From: Mesobacillus subterraneus
GTDB taxonomy: Bacteria > Bacillota > Bacilli > Bacillales > Cytobacillaceae
NCBI RefSeq assembly: GCF_003937825.1
Contig: NZ_RSFW01000009.1
Span: forward strand, 186,001-250,000
DNA: 64,000 nt
Direction: 5' to 3'
The notes under the pieces were generated by a model that searched no databases, was not told the DNA's origin, and saw only the letters and a list, made by a program, of their open reading frames with translations. The position numbers were made by a program, and so were the translations under genes. This document shows, one piece after another, positions 18,886 through 27,540 of this stretch (its first letter is position 1; each line of letters begins with the position of its first letter).

Positions 18886-19824
18886 TTATTTTTTCACTTT
18901 TTCAGCGATACGCAATTTCGCGGATCTTGCTCTGTTATTGAATTCAAGTTCTTCCTCAGATGGAAGGATTGGCTTCCTGGTAATCAGCTTCAGTTTTGGC
19001 TGGTATTCCTCAGGAATGATCGGCAGGCCCGGAGGAAGCGGCGGAGTTTCACTCGCTTTCTTGAAGGTCACCTTGCAGATTCTGTCTTCGAGGGAGTGGA
19101 ACGTAATGACACTGATTCTTCCCCCAACCGCAAGAACGTCAATTGCCTGCTCAAGGGATTTTTCAAATACACCAAGTTCATCATTTACGGCGATCCTCAC
19201 TGCCTGGAAGATTCTTTTCGCAGGATGTCCGCCCTTTCTTCTTGCAGGTGCCGGAATGACATCTTTGATCAGTTCCACCAGTTCACCTGTCGTTTCGATG
19301 TGCTTGGTTTCCCTAGATGTTTCAATCCTTCTGGCAATCTGTTTCGAGAATTTCTCTTCCCCATATTGGAAAAAGATTCTGACCAATTTCTCATATGGCC
19401 ATTCATTAATGACATCATAAGCTGATAACGGAGCGTCCTGGTCCATCCGCATATCCAGCGGTGCATCATGATGATAGCTGAACCCTCTCTCCGGTGTGTC
19501 TAGCTGCGGGGAGGAAACTCCGAGGTCATAAAGGACACCATCCACCTCAGTCACACCTTGTTTCTCAAGCTCTTCCTTGAGATAAAGGAAGTTGCTTTTG
19601 ATGATTGTCAGCCTGTCTCCATATGCTGCAAGCTTTTCCTTTGCATTTGCAATCGCGATATCGTCCTGGTCAAAGGCGTACAGCTTTCCTTTTTCCGAAA
19701 GCCTGGACAAAATCAATTCACTGTGGCCTGCGCCACCGAGAGTGCAATCCACGTATGTACCGTCAGGCTTGATATTGAGCCCGTCTACTGTTTCTTCCAG
19801 TAAAACTGTTGTATGTTTGAACAT
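18886..19824 (-). CDS. rsmH: 16S rRNA (cytosine(1402)-N(4))-methyltransferase RsmH (MraW)
   Basis: SAM-dependent methyltransferase modifying C1402 in the decoding centre of 16S rRNA. 312 residues from ATG 19824 ([11 protein letters not shown]). SAM-binding motif I is [10 protein letters not shown] (about 33-42); [11 protein letters not shown] and [16 protein letters not shown] follow as in the family. The Shine-Dalgarno AAAGGTGG is six nt upstream. Cotranscribed with mraZ. Confidence 0.97.
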   Translation of the reverse strand: MFKHTTVLLEETVDGLNIKPDGTYVDCTLGGAGHSELILSRLSEKGKLYAFDQDDIAIANAKEKLAAYGDRLTIIKSNFLYLKEELEKQGVTEVDGVLYDLGVSSPQLDTPERGFSYHHDAPLDMRMDQDAPLSAYDVINEWPYEKLVRIFFQYGEEKFSKQIARRIETSRETKHIETTGELVELIKDVIPAPARRKGGHPAKRIFQAVRIAVNDELGVFEKSLEQAIDVLAVGGRISVITFHSLEDRICKVTFKKASETPPLPPGLPIIPEEYQPKLKLITRKPILPSEEELEFNNRARSAKLRIAEKVKK

Positions 19825-19881
19825 CATGATCCACCTTTCCAATCGAGGAGCAGGTAATATTATATCAGAATAATGTTACCC

Positions 19882-20313
19882 TTAAATATCAAATCCAATC
19901 ATATTTTCCGCAATTTCAGCAAAAGATTCCTCAGATTCTGCGAAATATTCTTCCCAGATGGCTTTGCTCCAAATTTCAATTCGATTGGAAACACCTAAAA
20001 TCACACATTCTTTCTCAAGCTTGGCGTATTGCATCAGCGGGGATGGGATGTTGACTCTCCCCTGCTTGTCAATTTCACTCTCGGTAGCACCCGAAAAGAA
20101 AAAACGGGTAAATGCTCTGGCATCTTTTTTCGTCAGCGGAAGTCCCTTAAGCTTGTCTTCAATCACTGACCATTCAGAAACTGGGTAGCCAAATAAACAC
20201 TGGTCGAGTCCACGGGTAAGAATGAACATTTCTCCAAGGTTTTCACGCACCTTGGCAGGGATGATCAATCGGCCTTTGCTATCAACATTATGATGGTATT
20301 CACCCATGAACAT
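19882..20313 (-). CDS. mraZ: transcriptional regulator MraZ
   Basis: Doughnut-shaped DNA-binding protein with two AbrB-like (SpoVT) half-domains that represses its own dcw operon. 143 residues from ATG 20313 (MFMGEYHHN). Both DXXXR signatures are present: [13 protein letters not shown] (about 12-24) and [12 protein letters not shown] (about 88-99). First gene of mraZ-rsmH-ftsL-pbpB. Direct repeats that match a MraZ operator lie 32-55 nt upstream of the start. Confidence 0.96.
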   Translation of the reverse strand: MFMGEYHHNVDSKGRLIIPAKVRENLGEMFILTRGLDQCLFGYPVSEWSVIEDKLKGLPLTKKDARAFTRFFFSGATESEIDKQGRVNIPSPLMQYAKLEKECVILGVSNRIEIWSKAIWEEYFAESEESFAEIAENMIGFDI

Positions 20314-20344
20314 GCCACTACCCCCACTTTCTAAATACAATGTA

Positions 20345-20368
20345 CCACATTCCCCCACTTTTCACCAC
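20345..20368 (-). promoter_or_regulatory. MraZ operator: three GTGG direct repeats with 10-nt period
   Basis: On the minus strand GTGG occurs at 20368, 20358 and 20348, exactly 10 nt apart (GTGGTGAAAA, GTGGGGGAAT, GTGGTACATT). MraZ operators in E. coli and other bacteria are triple TGGGN-type direct repeats with a 5-nt spacer, the same period. A -10-like TACATT overlaps the last repeat and TGGTGA 17 nt earlier could serve as a weak -35, so binding here would block the promoter. Confidence 0.7.
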
Positions 20369-20466
20369 CTTATTTTAAATATTCTCCCCACGCTGTGGAT
20401 TTCCTTCTCGAAATTATCGTTTCCATTAATTTCTTTGATTTTATTTTTGTGAAGAGAATCGGGGTT

Positions 20467-20561
20467 ATTCCCCGTTGGGATGAATTTATTCCCCGTTGAA
20501 CGCTGTTTATTCCCCGTTGGCTCGTGGATATTCCCCGTTGAAGACGATTTATTCCCCGTTG
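20467..20561. repeat. five-copy 21-bp tandem repeat
   Basis: The 11-mer ATTCCCCGTTG recurs at 20467, 20488, 20509, 20530 and 20551, exactly 21 bp apart, with ten variable bases between copies (usually ending TTT or similar). It fills the space between the bshC terminator and the mraZ promoter. It is not palindromic on its own. Twenty-one being a multiple of three, it keeps an open frame on the minus strand with a QRGIN heptad, but that frame begins inside the bshC terminator hairpin and has no ribosome site. Confidence 0.85.
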
Positions 20562-20568
20562 CACAAAA

Positions 20569-20597
20569 AAAGCCCCATTCTTATAGAATGGAGCTTT
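20569..20597 (-). terminator. terminator after bshC
   Basis: AAAGCCCCATTC and GAATGGAGCTTT form a 12-bp stem (one mismatch) with a 5-nt loop, overlapping no coding sequence upstream except the last bases near the bshC stop, and continue into seven T on the minus strand. Confidence 0.75.
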
Positions 20598-20601
20598 CAC
20601 G

Positions 20602-22236
20602 TTAGAGCTTTATGATTTTATGGGTACCGTCGAATTCATAATGAAGCTTCAGCAGGTCAGGTACCAGGCTTAATCCATATCTGTTCAGATAGTAGAACGG
20701 GTTCCATACGCGTTCCTGTGGTGAACCGCCTGGCCTTAATGCATTCTCGATTCTTGTGAATTTCCTCAGGATATGATCATTTTTGCGGCATACTGCCTCT
20801 ACAATTTTATCCTCCATGAATCCAATCTGGTTCATTAAAATCGATTCGTTCTTTTCCAGCATCGGCTTAAGCACAGGATCTATGCCTGTGGACTTTTCCC
20901 GGATCTGTTGATAATTTTCTATCAGCATCGTTTTGACGTTTTCAAAAAGTTCTTCGACTTCTCGGTCTTTTAGTGAATCGATGTATTTCAGTTCATGCCC
21001 GCCCGTTCCGGAAATTAGCACTTCCTGTAAATCCAGTCCTAGTTCCTCCATGTCCGACTCGACGGATCGTTCCAAAAGCGTAATATTTAAACGCGGCACA
21101 AGCGGGGGCATTTTCAGCCCAAAATGTTCAAACGCCATCTTCAGCTCAGCCCAATACGCAATTTCACCAGGTCCGCCGATAAATGCAAGAGTCGGGAAAA
21201 GCCATTCCTGCATCAATGGCCGGGTGACAACGTTATTGCTCAATTTTTCCGGATATTCGTTTGCCATCTCCACCAGCTCATCATATGTGAAGCTGATTTC
21301 ACCATTTTTCCCTGTAAACCCTCCACTTTGTGGGTCGAACTGGAGCAGAATCCGCTCATTCACCTTTTCATCGTAGAAAAACAGGTTAGCAGCCTGTTCG
21401 CTTATATCGATCATATGAGAAAAACCTGCCGACTGGGTTCTCTCTTGCTGGCCAAGGACAGCGGAGGTAATCTCACGGTGGCTTTTAATCTGGTTGACGA
21501 AGTATTCTTTTTCCAGCTTCCTTAATTCCTTATTGCCTGAATCGACAATCAGCAGACCGGAATCTTTGAAGAGCTCCATTATGATCATCGCAAAGAAGTC
21601 AACAAAAGATTCTGCATTTTTCAAGGCATCCAGCGCAAAAGCAAGAACTTCCTTTGTATACTTTGTTTCCCCGTAGGTTTCCATTATTTCTTCCACCCAC
21701 GAGTAACACAAATCCTTGTTGATACAAACTTCGGAAATCATTTTCTTTTCAAGGTTCTTTTCAGGATAAATCCACTTTTCCTGTTTATTGTTTTTCATGA
21801 CAAACACATGATTTACTTCATGATAATCATGGTCCTCACCAGCAATCCAAAATACCGGGACAACCGGAACGCCTAGTTCAGCCTCTTTTTGTTCAGCAAG
21901 CTTTATGATTGAGATGACCTTATGGATTGTATAAAGCGGCCCGGTCAGTATGCCTGCCTGCTGCCCGCCAATGACAGCCACACTGTTTTCGTGCCGAAGC
22001 TTATCAATATTAGCCGATATTTTTTCGGATTTTGCATAACGTGACATGAAAGCCTGAATATGGTCAGCCAGTTCATTCCGCATGAATGATCTGCCTTTCA
22101 GTTCATTAACACGTTCTTCATATGAATGTTTATCTATAAAATTATAATGAAAGAAGCTCTGCAGTTCAGGGCTCCCAGCAAGGTAATCAGTCGCAAACCG
22201 GTTCGCAGCCGGAAGAGAGAGATCCAGCATCTCCAT
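20602..22236 (-). CDS. bshC: bacillithiol biosynthesis cysteine-adding enzyme BshC
   Basis: Last step of bacillithiol synthesis: adds cysteine to GlcN-malate. 544 residues, the normal length. Recognised by the Rossmann segment AVIGGQQAGILTGPLYTIHK (about 88-107), FWIAGEDHDYHEVNH, and the C-terminal RVWNPFYYLNRYG segment. Start ATG follows AAAGGAAG. In B. subtilis the gene (yllA) sits between panE and mraZ, as here, with DUF3397 inserted. Confidence 0.94.
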   Translation of the reverse strand: MEMLDLSLPAANRFATDYLAGSPELQSFFHYNFIDKHSYEERVNELKGRSFMRNELADHIQAFMSRYAKSEKISANIDKLRHENSVAVIGGQQAGILTGPLYTIHKVISIIKLAEQKEAELGVPVVPVFWIAGEDHDYHEVNHVFVMKNNKQEKWIYPEKNLEKKMISEVCINKDLCYSWVEEIMETYGETKYTKEVLAFALDALKNAESFVDFFAMIIMELFKDSGLLIVDSGNKELRKLEKEYFVNQIKSHREITSAVLGQQERTQSAGFSHMIDISEQAANLFFYDEKVNERILLQFDPQSGGFTGKNGEISFTYDELVEMANEYPEKLSNNVVTRPLMQEWLFPTLAFIGGPGEIAYWAELKMAFEHFGLKMPPLVPRLNITLLERSVESDMEELGLDLQEVLISGTGGHELKYIDSLKDREVEELFENVKTMLIENYQQIREKSTGIDPVLKPMLEKNESILMNQIGFMEDKIVEAVCRKNDHILRKFTRIENALRPGGSPQERVWNPFYYLNRYGLSLVPDLLKLHYEFDGTHKIIKL

Positions 22237-22360
22237 TGACGTGTACTTCCTTTCTCGTAAACAATTTTCACTGTTATGAGTATAGCATTGTTTAAAACGA
22301 AAAGAAAAAAACTTTGCCTTTCGAAATTTCTAAAATCAAGGTTTTTTCAGGAAAAAGAAA

Positions 22361-22399
22361 AGTGCTGGGTCTTCCTTCACCAGAAGGCAACCCAACACT
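22361..22399 (-). terminator. terminator after the DUF3397 gene
   Basis: AGTGTTGGGTTGCCTTC and GAAGGAAGACCCAGCACT (minus strand) make a long stem with two small bulges, followed by TTTTCTTTTTCC. The 165 nt between this gene and bshC hold nothing else. Confidence 0.75.
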
Positions 22400-22401
22400 A
22401 T

Positions 22402-22794
22402 TCAAGCAAACAGAAATGTCAGGCGCTTAATCAACCCGAATACGACCAGGATGATATAGGCAGAAAAAAACAGCAGGAAATTGAAGCGCCAAAAACCCTT
22501 AAATACCTTGGGCAAAACGATTTCTTCTTTAAACTTCCAATGAATAAAGACAAAGATTGCGGCAAGTCCAAACAAGACAATCAAAATCAGCCAAAGGTAT
22601 GACCTGTCCCATATCGTGAGGATCAGGAAATGAACAGACAGTACAAGCAGAAATGTGCTGAAATCAATTGCCAGATTGACTGACCTTCGATGGTTGCCCG
22701 TGATTTGTTTGCTAATGATGAACACAGCGAGGTAGCCAATCATTGGTACTGTTATCAATGTGGCAACAAATGCGGAAAAGAATCCCGGCATCAT
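22402..22794 (-). CDS. DUF3397 family membrane protein
   Basis: 130-residue protein with four predicted transmembrane helices separated by short basic loops, matching the Bacillales DUF3397 family by length, topology and position beside panE. No function known. Its ATG overlaps the panE stop (ATGA), so the two are coupled. Confidence 0.75.
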   Translation of the reverse strand: MMPGFFSAFVATLITVPMIGYLAVFIISKQITGNHRRSVNLAIDFSTFLLVLSVHFLILTIWDRSYLWLILIVLFGLAAIFVFIHWKFKEEIVLPKVFKGFWRFNFLLFFSAYIILVVFGLIKRLTFLFA

Positions 22795-23687
22795 TCACCC
22801 TCCCTTTCGTGCTCCTTCCCCTTGATGCAATAGTAATAATTATGTATTAATGGAGCTTTGATATTTTTCTCTGCAGATCGTTCGAGCAAATAACCAAGGA
22901 TAGCATCTATTTCTGTCTGCCTTCCATTTTCAAGATCCTTATACATGGATGAATGGTTATCAGCTGTTTTTTCACATACAGTCAACAGATTCTGAAAGTA
23001 TTCTGCCTTATTGGTAAGCTCAAGAACCTGAGCACATTCATCAAATAACGAGGTAAATAACTGATAGAAATATGAATTTTGAATCAGTGCACCATTTTTC
23101 ACCTTGAGCGTAGCCGTCAAAGGATTGATGACAGAATTGACAACCAGCTTCTTCATCAGCATTTGTTCGTAGTCAGGCTCCATCACGAATGGGAATTCAG
23201 CCGGTACAGCAGAAGACAATTCCTTTAAAACAGCTTCATTACCATTGAAAACAGCAGTCCTCGTCACACCCAGTCCATTATGGTAAACGGTATAAGGATT
23301 GGCTTTTACAGCACCATGCTCGACAGAACCTACGAAAATTCCGGGCGGGGACAGTTCCGACAGCTGCCTGATATGACCATAACCGTTCTGCAGAAAAAGA
23401 AGATTGCCAGATGCCTTCGCCTGGAGGATCGGCAACAGGCTCGGAAGCTGGTATTGCTTCACAGCAACAATGGTAAGATCCTCGGTACCCTGCCACATTT
23501 CAATAGGAGCAGCAATCAATTCATGTGCTCTGCCTGTGTAGTCTCCCCGAACAATATGTATTCCATTTTCATTAATTAAGTCTGATTGTTCCTGGGTTCT
23601 TGTGTATAGAGTGACAGTGTTTTTTAAGCTTAAGTAATAGGAAAACAATAAACCTAAAGAACCACCGCCGATAATGGCTATCTTCAT
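22791..23687 (-). CDS. panE: 2-dehydropantoate 2-reductase
   Basis: NADPH-dependent ketopantoate reductase of pantothenate/CoA synthesis. 298 residues from ATG 23687 (GAGGG five nt upstream). The dinucleotide-binding motif is IIGGGSLGLL (about 4-13), the catalytic Lys lies in MKKLVVNSVINPLTA (about 175-190) and the C-terminal helical domain is complete. Equivalent to B. subtilis ylbQ by position. Confidence 0.9.
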   Translation of the reverse strand: MKIAIIGGGSLGLLFSYYLSLKNTVTLYTRTQEQSDLINENGIHIVRGDYTGRAHELIAAPIEMWQGTEDLTIVAVKQYQLPSLLPILQAKASGNLLFLQNGYGHIRQLSELSPPGIFVGSVEHGAVKANPYTVYHNGLGVTRTAVFNGNEAVLKELSSAVPAEFPFVMEPDYEQMLMKKLVVNSVINPLTATLKVKNGALIQNSYFYQLFTSLFDECAQVLELTNKAEYFQNLLTVCEKTADNHSSMYKDLENGRQTEIDAILGYLLERSAEKNIKAPLIHNYYYCIKGKEHEREGE

Positions 23688-23968
23688 AAAATCCCTCATC
23701 TGAATGAGTTTTGTGCCAAACTGGTCTATTAGTCATATTTTAGCAGAAACTCCACTTTAATAGGAAGAAGTGATTAAGATAATTTTAAATAATTCTAGCA
23801 ATCCTATTACTCGTACACGATTTTCAGATAAACCAGAGGGATCCAAACAGGATCCCAGGAATTTGTTGATAAGAAAATCACTTCACTTTTTGTTTTAAAG
23901 TGGTGACCTATTTTTAACAAAAGAGGATATCTATTTTATTTTTCATAAAAATAAAACAAAAACTGAGT

Positions 23969-24104
23969 TGATTGTAGTGGAAGGCACGAAGACTCCAGTG
24001 GGATCAGCTGGACAGATGAGACCCCACAGGAGTGACCAGCGAATAGGAGGCTCACCGCCATCTTCGCGGAAAGTGAAGTGCCTGGAACGGAAATCGACTG
24101 CCTA
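23969..24104. repeat. dispersed Bacillus intergenic repeat (about 136 bp)
   Basis: A GC-rich block (TGTAGTGGAAGGCACGAAGA ... GTGCCTGGAACGGAAATCGA) whose ends form an imperfect inverted repeat (GTTGATT...GGCAC against GTGCC...AATCGAC). I recognise this from many Bacillus chromosomes as a non-coding dispersed element, sometimes misannotated as short proteins; that is recall, not a search. It stands in the 440-nt gap between panE and the carboxylase operon terminator. The rest of the gap is AT-rich without features. Confidence 0.65.
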
Positions 24105-24129
24105 TTTTTACAGCTATCCCAATATAAAA

Positions 24130-24166
24130 AAGGGCGCCCAAAGAGATTTGCTTTTGGGATACCCTT
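24130..24166 (-). terminator. terminator after acyl-CoA carboxylase operon
   Basis: AAGGGCGCCCAAA and TTTGGGATACCCTT pair with a small internal asymmetry; on the minus strand the stem is followed by TTTTTTATATT. Confidence 0.75.
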
Positions 24167-24176
24167 GTTTTCGTCA

Positions 24177-25718
24177 TTAAACTGGATATACTGGATGCTT
24201 CCTGACGCTGAATTCCATATCCTTTGTTTCATACAATTTGAAACGATCGATCAGAGCGTTCCTCAGGTCATTGGCTGCTACGATGTCGTCAACAATTAAC
24301 TCTGAGGCAAGCTTATAAATATCTATGCTTTCTTTGTATTCCTGATGTTTTTCCTGGACGAAAGCAATTTTCTCCTTCGGATCTTCAATTTGGTTGATTT
24401 TATTGGAATATACTGCATTAACTGCTGCTTCAGGTCCCATTACCGCAATCTGGGCGGTCGGAAGTGCAATGCAACAATCTGGTTCGAACGCCGGACCTGC
24501 CATAGCGTAAAGGCCTGCGCCATAAGCTTTGCGTACAATGACAGATATTTTCGGAACAGTCGCCGAGCTCATGGCAGCAATTAATTTTGCTCCATGACGG
24601 ATGATTCCTGCTCTTTCTACTTTTGTTCCAATCATGAAGCCCGGGACGTCAGCCAGGAATAATAGCGGAATATGGAAAGCATCACATAGCGTAATGAATT
24701 TCGCCGCCTTGTCTGCTGAATCCACGAACAATACGCCGCCCTTTACCTTTGGCTGGTTCGCAATGATCCCTACTGCGCGGCCATCGATACGCGCCAGCCC
24801 TGTGATGATTTCGGGGGCAAACAGCTTTTTGATTTCAAAGAAGCTGCCCTCGTCAATAAGTGCATCAATTCCTTCATACATATCGAATGGTGCATTCTGG
24901 TTCAACGGGACAATTTCTTCAAGGCTTCTGCCTGCCTTTGGAGAAATTCCTTGAAGAACTGCTGTTTTCGATTGGAAGTTTGCCGGGAAATAGCTCACGT
25001 ACTTTTTCGCGGATTCAATAGCTTCTTCTTCACTGTATACAAGCATATCCCCCACACCGCTGACAGAGCAGTGCATGCGGGCTCCGCCCATTTCCTCAAG
25101 AGTAACCTTCTCCCCGATTACCTTTTCTGCCATCCTTGGTGATCCAAGATACATTGATGCGTTTTGGTCGACCATGATTACGATGTCGCAGAATGCAGGG
25201 ATGTAGGCTCCTCCAGCAGCTGACGGACCAAATAATAGGCAGATTTGCGGAATGACCCCGGACAGTTTAACCTGATTGTAAAAAATCTTTCCCGCCCCTC
25301 TGCGGTTAGGGAACATTTCAAGCTGATCGGTAATCCGCGCACCAGCAGAATCTACAAGATAGAGCAAAGGCACCTTTAGTTTTTCAGCCGTTTCCTGAAT
25401 CCTGATGATTTTTTCTACTGTTCTGGCTCCCCAGGAACCAGCTTTAACAGTAGAATCATTTGCCATAACGCACACTGTCTGTCCGCCGATCTTCCCAATT
25501 GCGGTTACCACGCCATCAGCAGGCAGGTCGCCTGCCTGGAAATTGGCGAACTTCCCATCTTCCTCATAGATTCCGCCATCAAACAAAAGATTCAGGCGGT
25601 CGCGCACAAACATCTTATTCTGCTCGGCCAGCTTTTCATGATACTTTGGATGGCCGCCAGCCTCGATTTGCTTCACTTTTTCTTGTAATGTATCAGATAG
25701 AGTTTTAGCGGTAGTCAT
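24177..25718 (-). CDS. acyl-CoA carboxylase, carboxyltransferase subunit
   Basis: 513-residue biotin-dependent carboxyltransferase of the propionyl-/methylcrotonyl-/acyl-CoA carboxylase beta family (B. subtilis YngE-like). Two crotonase-fold halves: the N half has LVDSAGARITDQ and FGPSAAGGAYIPAF, the C half has FLADVPGFMIG and RKAYGAGLYAMAG, the two oxyanion-hole segments. It transfers CO2 from carboxybiotin to an acyl-CoA; the acyl group cannot be told by eye. Third gene of an operon with the biotinyl carrier and biotin carboxylase. It is unlike the AccA/AccD pair used for malonyl-CoA. Confidence 0.9.
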   Translation of the reverse strand: MTTAKTLSDTLQEKVKQIEAGGHPKYHEKLAEQNKMFVRDRLNLLFDGGIYEEDGKFANFQAGDLPADGVVTAIGKIGGQTVCVMANDSTVKAGSWGARTVEKIIRIQETAEKLKVPLLYLVDSAGARITDQLEMFPNRRGAGKIFYNQVKLSGVIPQICLLFGPSAAGGAYIPAFCDIVIMVDQNASMYLGSPRMAEKVIGEKVTLEEMGGARMHCSVSGVGDMLVYSEEEAIESAKKYVSYFPANFQSKTAVLQGISPKAGRSLEEIVPLNQNAPFDMYEGIDALIDEGSFFEIKKLFAPEIITGLARIDGRAVGIIANQPKVKGGVLFVDSADKAAKFITLCDAFHIPLLFLADVPGFMIGTKVERAGIIRHGAKLIAAMSSATVPKISVIVRKAYGAGLYAMAGPAFEPDCCIALPTAQIAVMGPEAAVNAVYSNKINQIEDPKEKIAFVQEKHQEYKESIDIYKLASELIVDDIVAANDLRNALIDRFKLYETKDMEFSVRKHPVYPV

Positions 25719-25739
25719 TATTCCCCTCCTCCAGTTCTA

Positions 25740-25958
25740 TTATTCTAGTACAAGCAGGACATCGCCTTCGTTCACGAAATCTCCTACGCTTACCTTTACC
25801 TCTGCAACATTCCCTGCTCCCTGGCTTTCAACTGGAATTTCCATCTTCATTGATTCCAGCATCATCACTTCCTGGCCCTCTGTTACGGAATCTCCTGCTG
25901 CCACCATAACGTTCAAAACTGTCCCTGCCATATTCGCTGTAATTTCTTTCATGTTCAT
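25740..25958 (-). CDS. biotin/lipoyl attachment carrier protein (BCCP-like)
   Basis: 72-residue stand-alone biotinyl domain. The biotin-accepting Lys is in ESMKMEIP (Lys38). The fold is completed by two symmetric halves (GDSVTEGQEVMML and GDFVNEGDVLLVL). Equivalent of B. subtilis YngHB. A second ATG two codons in (25952) has better spacing from the GGGGG ribosome site. It lies between the carboxylase and transferase genes and carries carboxybiotin between them. Confidence 0.92.
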   Translation of the reverse strand: MNMKEITANMAGTVLNVMVAAGDSVTEGQEVMMLESMKMEIPVESQGAGNVAEVKVSVGDFVNEGDVLLVLE

Positions 25959-25966
25959 TTCCCCCT

Positions 25967-27310
25967 CTATTTAGATGCCAATTTTCGTTCTGTTAAATAA
26001 GCCGTCGTATAATGACCGGATCTGAAGCCTTCCTCACCTAGAATGTCAGCAAACAGCGGTGCATTCGATTTGATCCCATCCAGCTTCAATGCCGAAAAAA
26101 ACTCCTGTGCAATCTGGATCGCTTCAGCCCTTGTACTGCCGGCAACAATGCACTTAGCCACCATCGGATCGTAAAAAGGTGTAACAGTTGAACCCGATTG
26201 ATATCCTGAGTCGACACGGACTCCTTCCCCGTCCATCCAGGTGAACTCATTGATTTTTCCTGGAGAAGGAAGGAATCTGACTGGATCTTCGGCATATAGG
26301 CGGAATTCAATTGCCCAGCCTTTCTTCCCGATTTCATCCTGGAGCAGCGGAAGTCTTTCCCCGCGCGCCACGAGGATCTGCCATTTCACAAGGTCCAGCC
26401 CTGTGATTGTTTCTGTTACTGGATGTTCAACCTGCAGCCTCGTGTTCATCTCAAGGAAATAGAAGTTTTCATCCTCATCGACGATGAATTCAACAGTGCC
26501 AGCATTCTCATAATTTACTGCCTTAGCTGCTTTCACTGCCGTATCATACATCTTCTGCCTCGCCTCATCCTTCAGGAATGGCGAAGGTGCTTCTTCAATG
26601 ACCTTCTGATGGCGCCTTTGAATCGAGCAGTCACGCTCAAACATATGAACATGGTTTCCGTGGGAATCACCAAAAATCTGCACCTCCACATGGCGTGCGT
26701 TCTTGATGTATTTCTCAATGAACACTTCGTCCGAACCGAAGTAAGCCTTTGCTCTGCCTTTCGTTGAGTCAAAATTCTTAGCGAGCGCTTGCTCATTTTC
26801 ACAGAGCACCATGCCGATGCCGCCACCGCCGCCACTGGCCTTCAGCATAACAGGATAGCCAATTTCACCAGCCAGCTTTACAGCTTCATCCAGAGTTTTT
26901 AGCCCCAGGTCACTCCCAGGCACGACAGGCACTCCTGCCTCTTCCATTGTTGACCTGGCAACGATTTTATCGCCCATCTTTTCTAATACATCCGGGGCAG
27001 GCCCAATAAATGTAAGTCCTGCTTCCTTTACCTTGCGGGCAAATTCAGCATTTTCCGATAAGAATCCATATCCTGGATGGATGCCATCCACGTTTTCGGC
27101 TTTTGCGATTCTTAGAATCTCATCTGCATTCAGATATGATTTTTGAACAGGCGGCTCTCCAATCCGGAATGCACTGTCAGCTTCCTTTACAAATGGGAGT
27201 TCCTGATCAGCGTCCGAATAGACAGCTACTGTTTGAATCCCCATTTCACGGCAGGTGCGGATGATGCGAAGCGCAATTTCTCCCCTGTTTGCAATTAGAA
27301 TTTTTTGCAC
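25967..27310 (-). CDS. acyl-CoA carboxylase, biotin carboxylase subunit
   Basis: ATP-grasp enzyme that carboxylates the biotin of the carrier protein. 447 residues from GTG 27310 (AAAGGGG seven nt upstream). The N-terminus is KILIANRGEIALRIIRTC, the glycine-rich loop is MLKASGGGGGIGM (about 165-177), and EMNTRLQVEHPVTE carries the metal- and biotin-site residues. Closer to B. subtilis YngH than to AccC. First gene of the operon; a sigma-A-like promoter and an exact cre box lie upstream. Confidence 0.93.
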   Translation of the reverse strand: MQKILIANRGEIALRIIRTCREMGIQTVAVYSDADQELPFVKEADSAFRIGEPPVQKSYLNADEILRIAKAENVDGIHPGYGFLSENAEFARKVKEAGLTFIGPAPDVLEKMGDKIVARSTMEEAGVPVVPGSDLGLKTLDEAVKLAGEIGYPVMLKASGGGGGIGMVLCENEQALAKNFDSTKGRAKAYFGSDEVFIEKYIKNARHVEVQIFGDSHGNHVHMFERDCSIQRRHQKVIEEAPSPFLKDEARQKMYDTAVKAAKAVNYENAGTVEFIVDEDENFYFLEMNTRLQVEHPVTETITGLDLVKWQILVARGERLPLLQDEIGKKGWAIEFRLYAEDPVRFLPSPGKINEFTWMDGEGVRVDSGYQSGSTVTPFYDPMVAKCIVAGSTRAEAIQIAQEFFSALKLDGIKSNAPLFADILGEEGFRSGHYTTAYLTERKLASK

Positions 27311-27352
27311 GCTCTTTCCCCTTTCCCGTAAAAAATTCACTCACATTTTAAA

Positions 27353-27382
27353 ATTCTACAATATTCTGTTTATTTCCTGCAA
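27353..27382 (-). promoter_or_regulatory. sigma-A-like promoter of acyl-CoA carboxylase operon
   Basis: Minus strand TTGCAG (27382-27377), 18-nt spacer, TAGAAT (27358-27353), about 40 nt upstream of the GTG start. Confidence 0.5.
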
Positions 27383-27385
27383 AAA

Positions 27386-27400
27386 TTGGAACCGCTTTCT
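27386..27400. promoter_or_regulatory. cre box (CcpA site)
   Basis: TTGGAACCGCTTTCT fits the B. subtilis cre consensus WTGNAANCGNWWNCW at every position. It lies three bases upstream of the -35 element of the carboxylase operon, and about 140 nt upstream of ylbP on the other strand. Carbon catabolite control of the carboxylase operon is the likely meaning. Confidence 0.65.
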
Positions 27401-27540
27401 AAAATTCAAATGCAGAATTTTTCATGTTTTTATAATATAATAAAAATAAGTTATTTAAAACAAATATATTAGCTGTCTTTATAAACAGGGTATATATTTA
27501 TTGTTGAAGTACTGGCAGCTTGTGAATGGGGGAATGCATT

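Noticed and set aside
20370-20600. 76-codon minus-strand frame with QRGIN heptads
   Set aside because: It begins in the bshC terminator hairpin and is open only because the repeat period is 21; no ribosome site.
24177-25718. AccD/malonyl-CoA carboxylase as the identity of the carboxyltransferase
   Set aside because: Length of 513 with both crotonase halves in one chain, and the adjacent stand-alone carrier, fit the propionyl/acyl-CoA carboxylase type, not AccA plus AccD.
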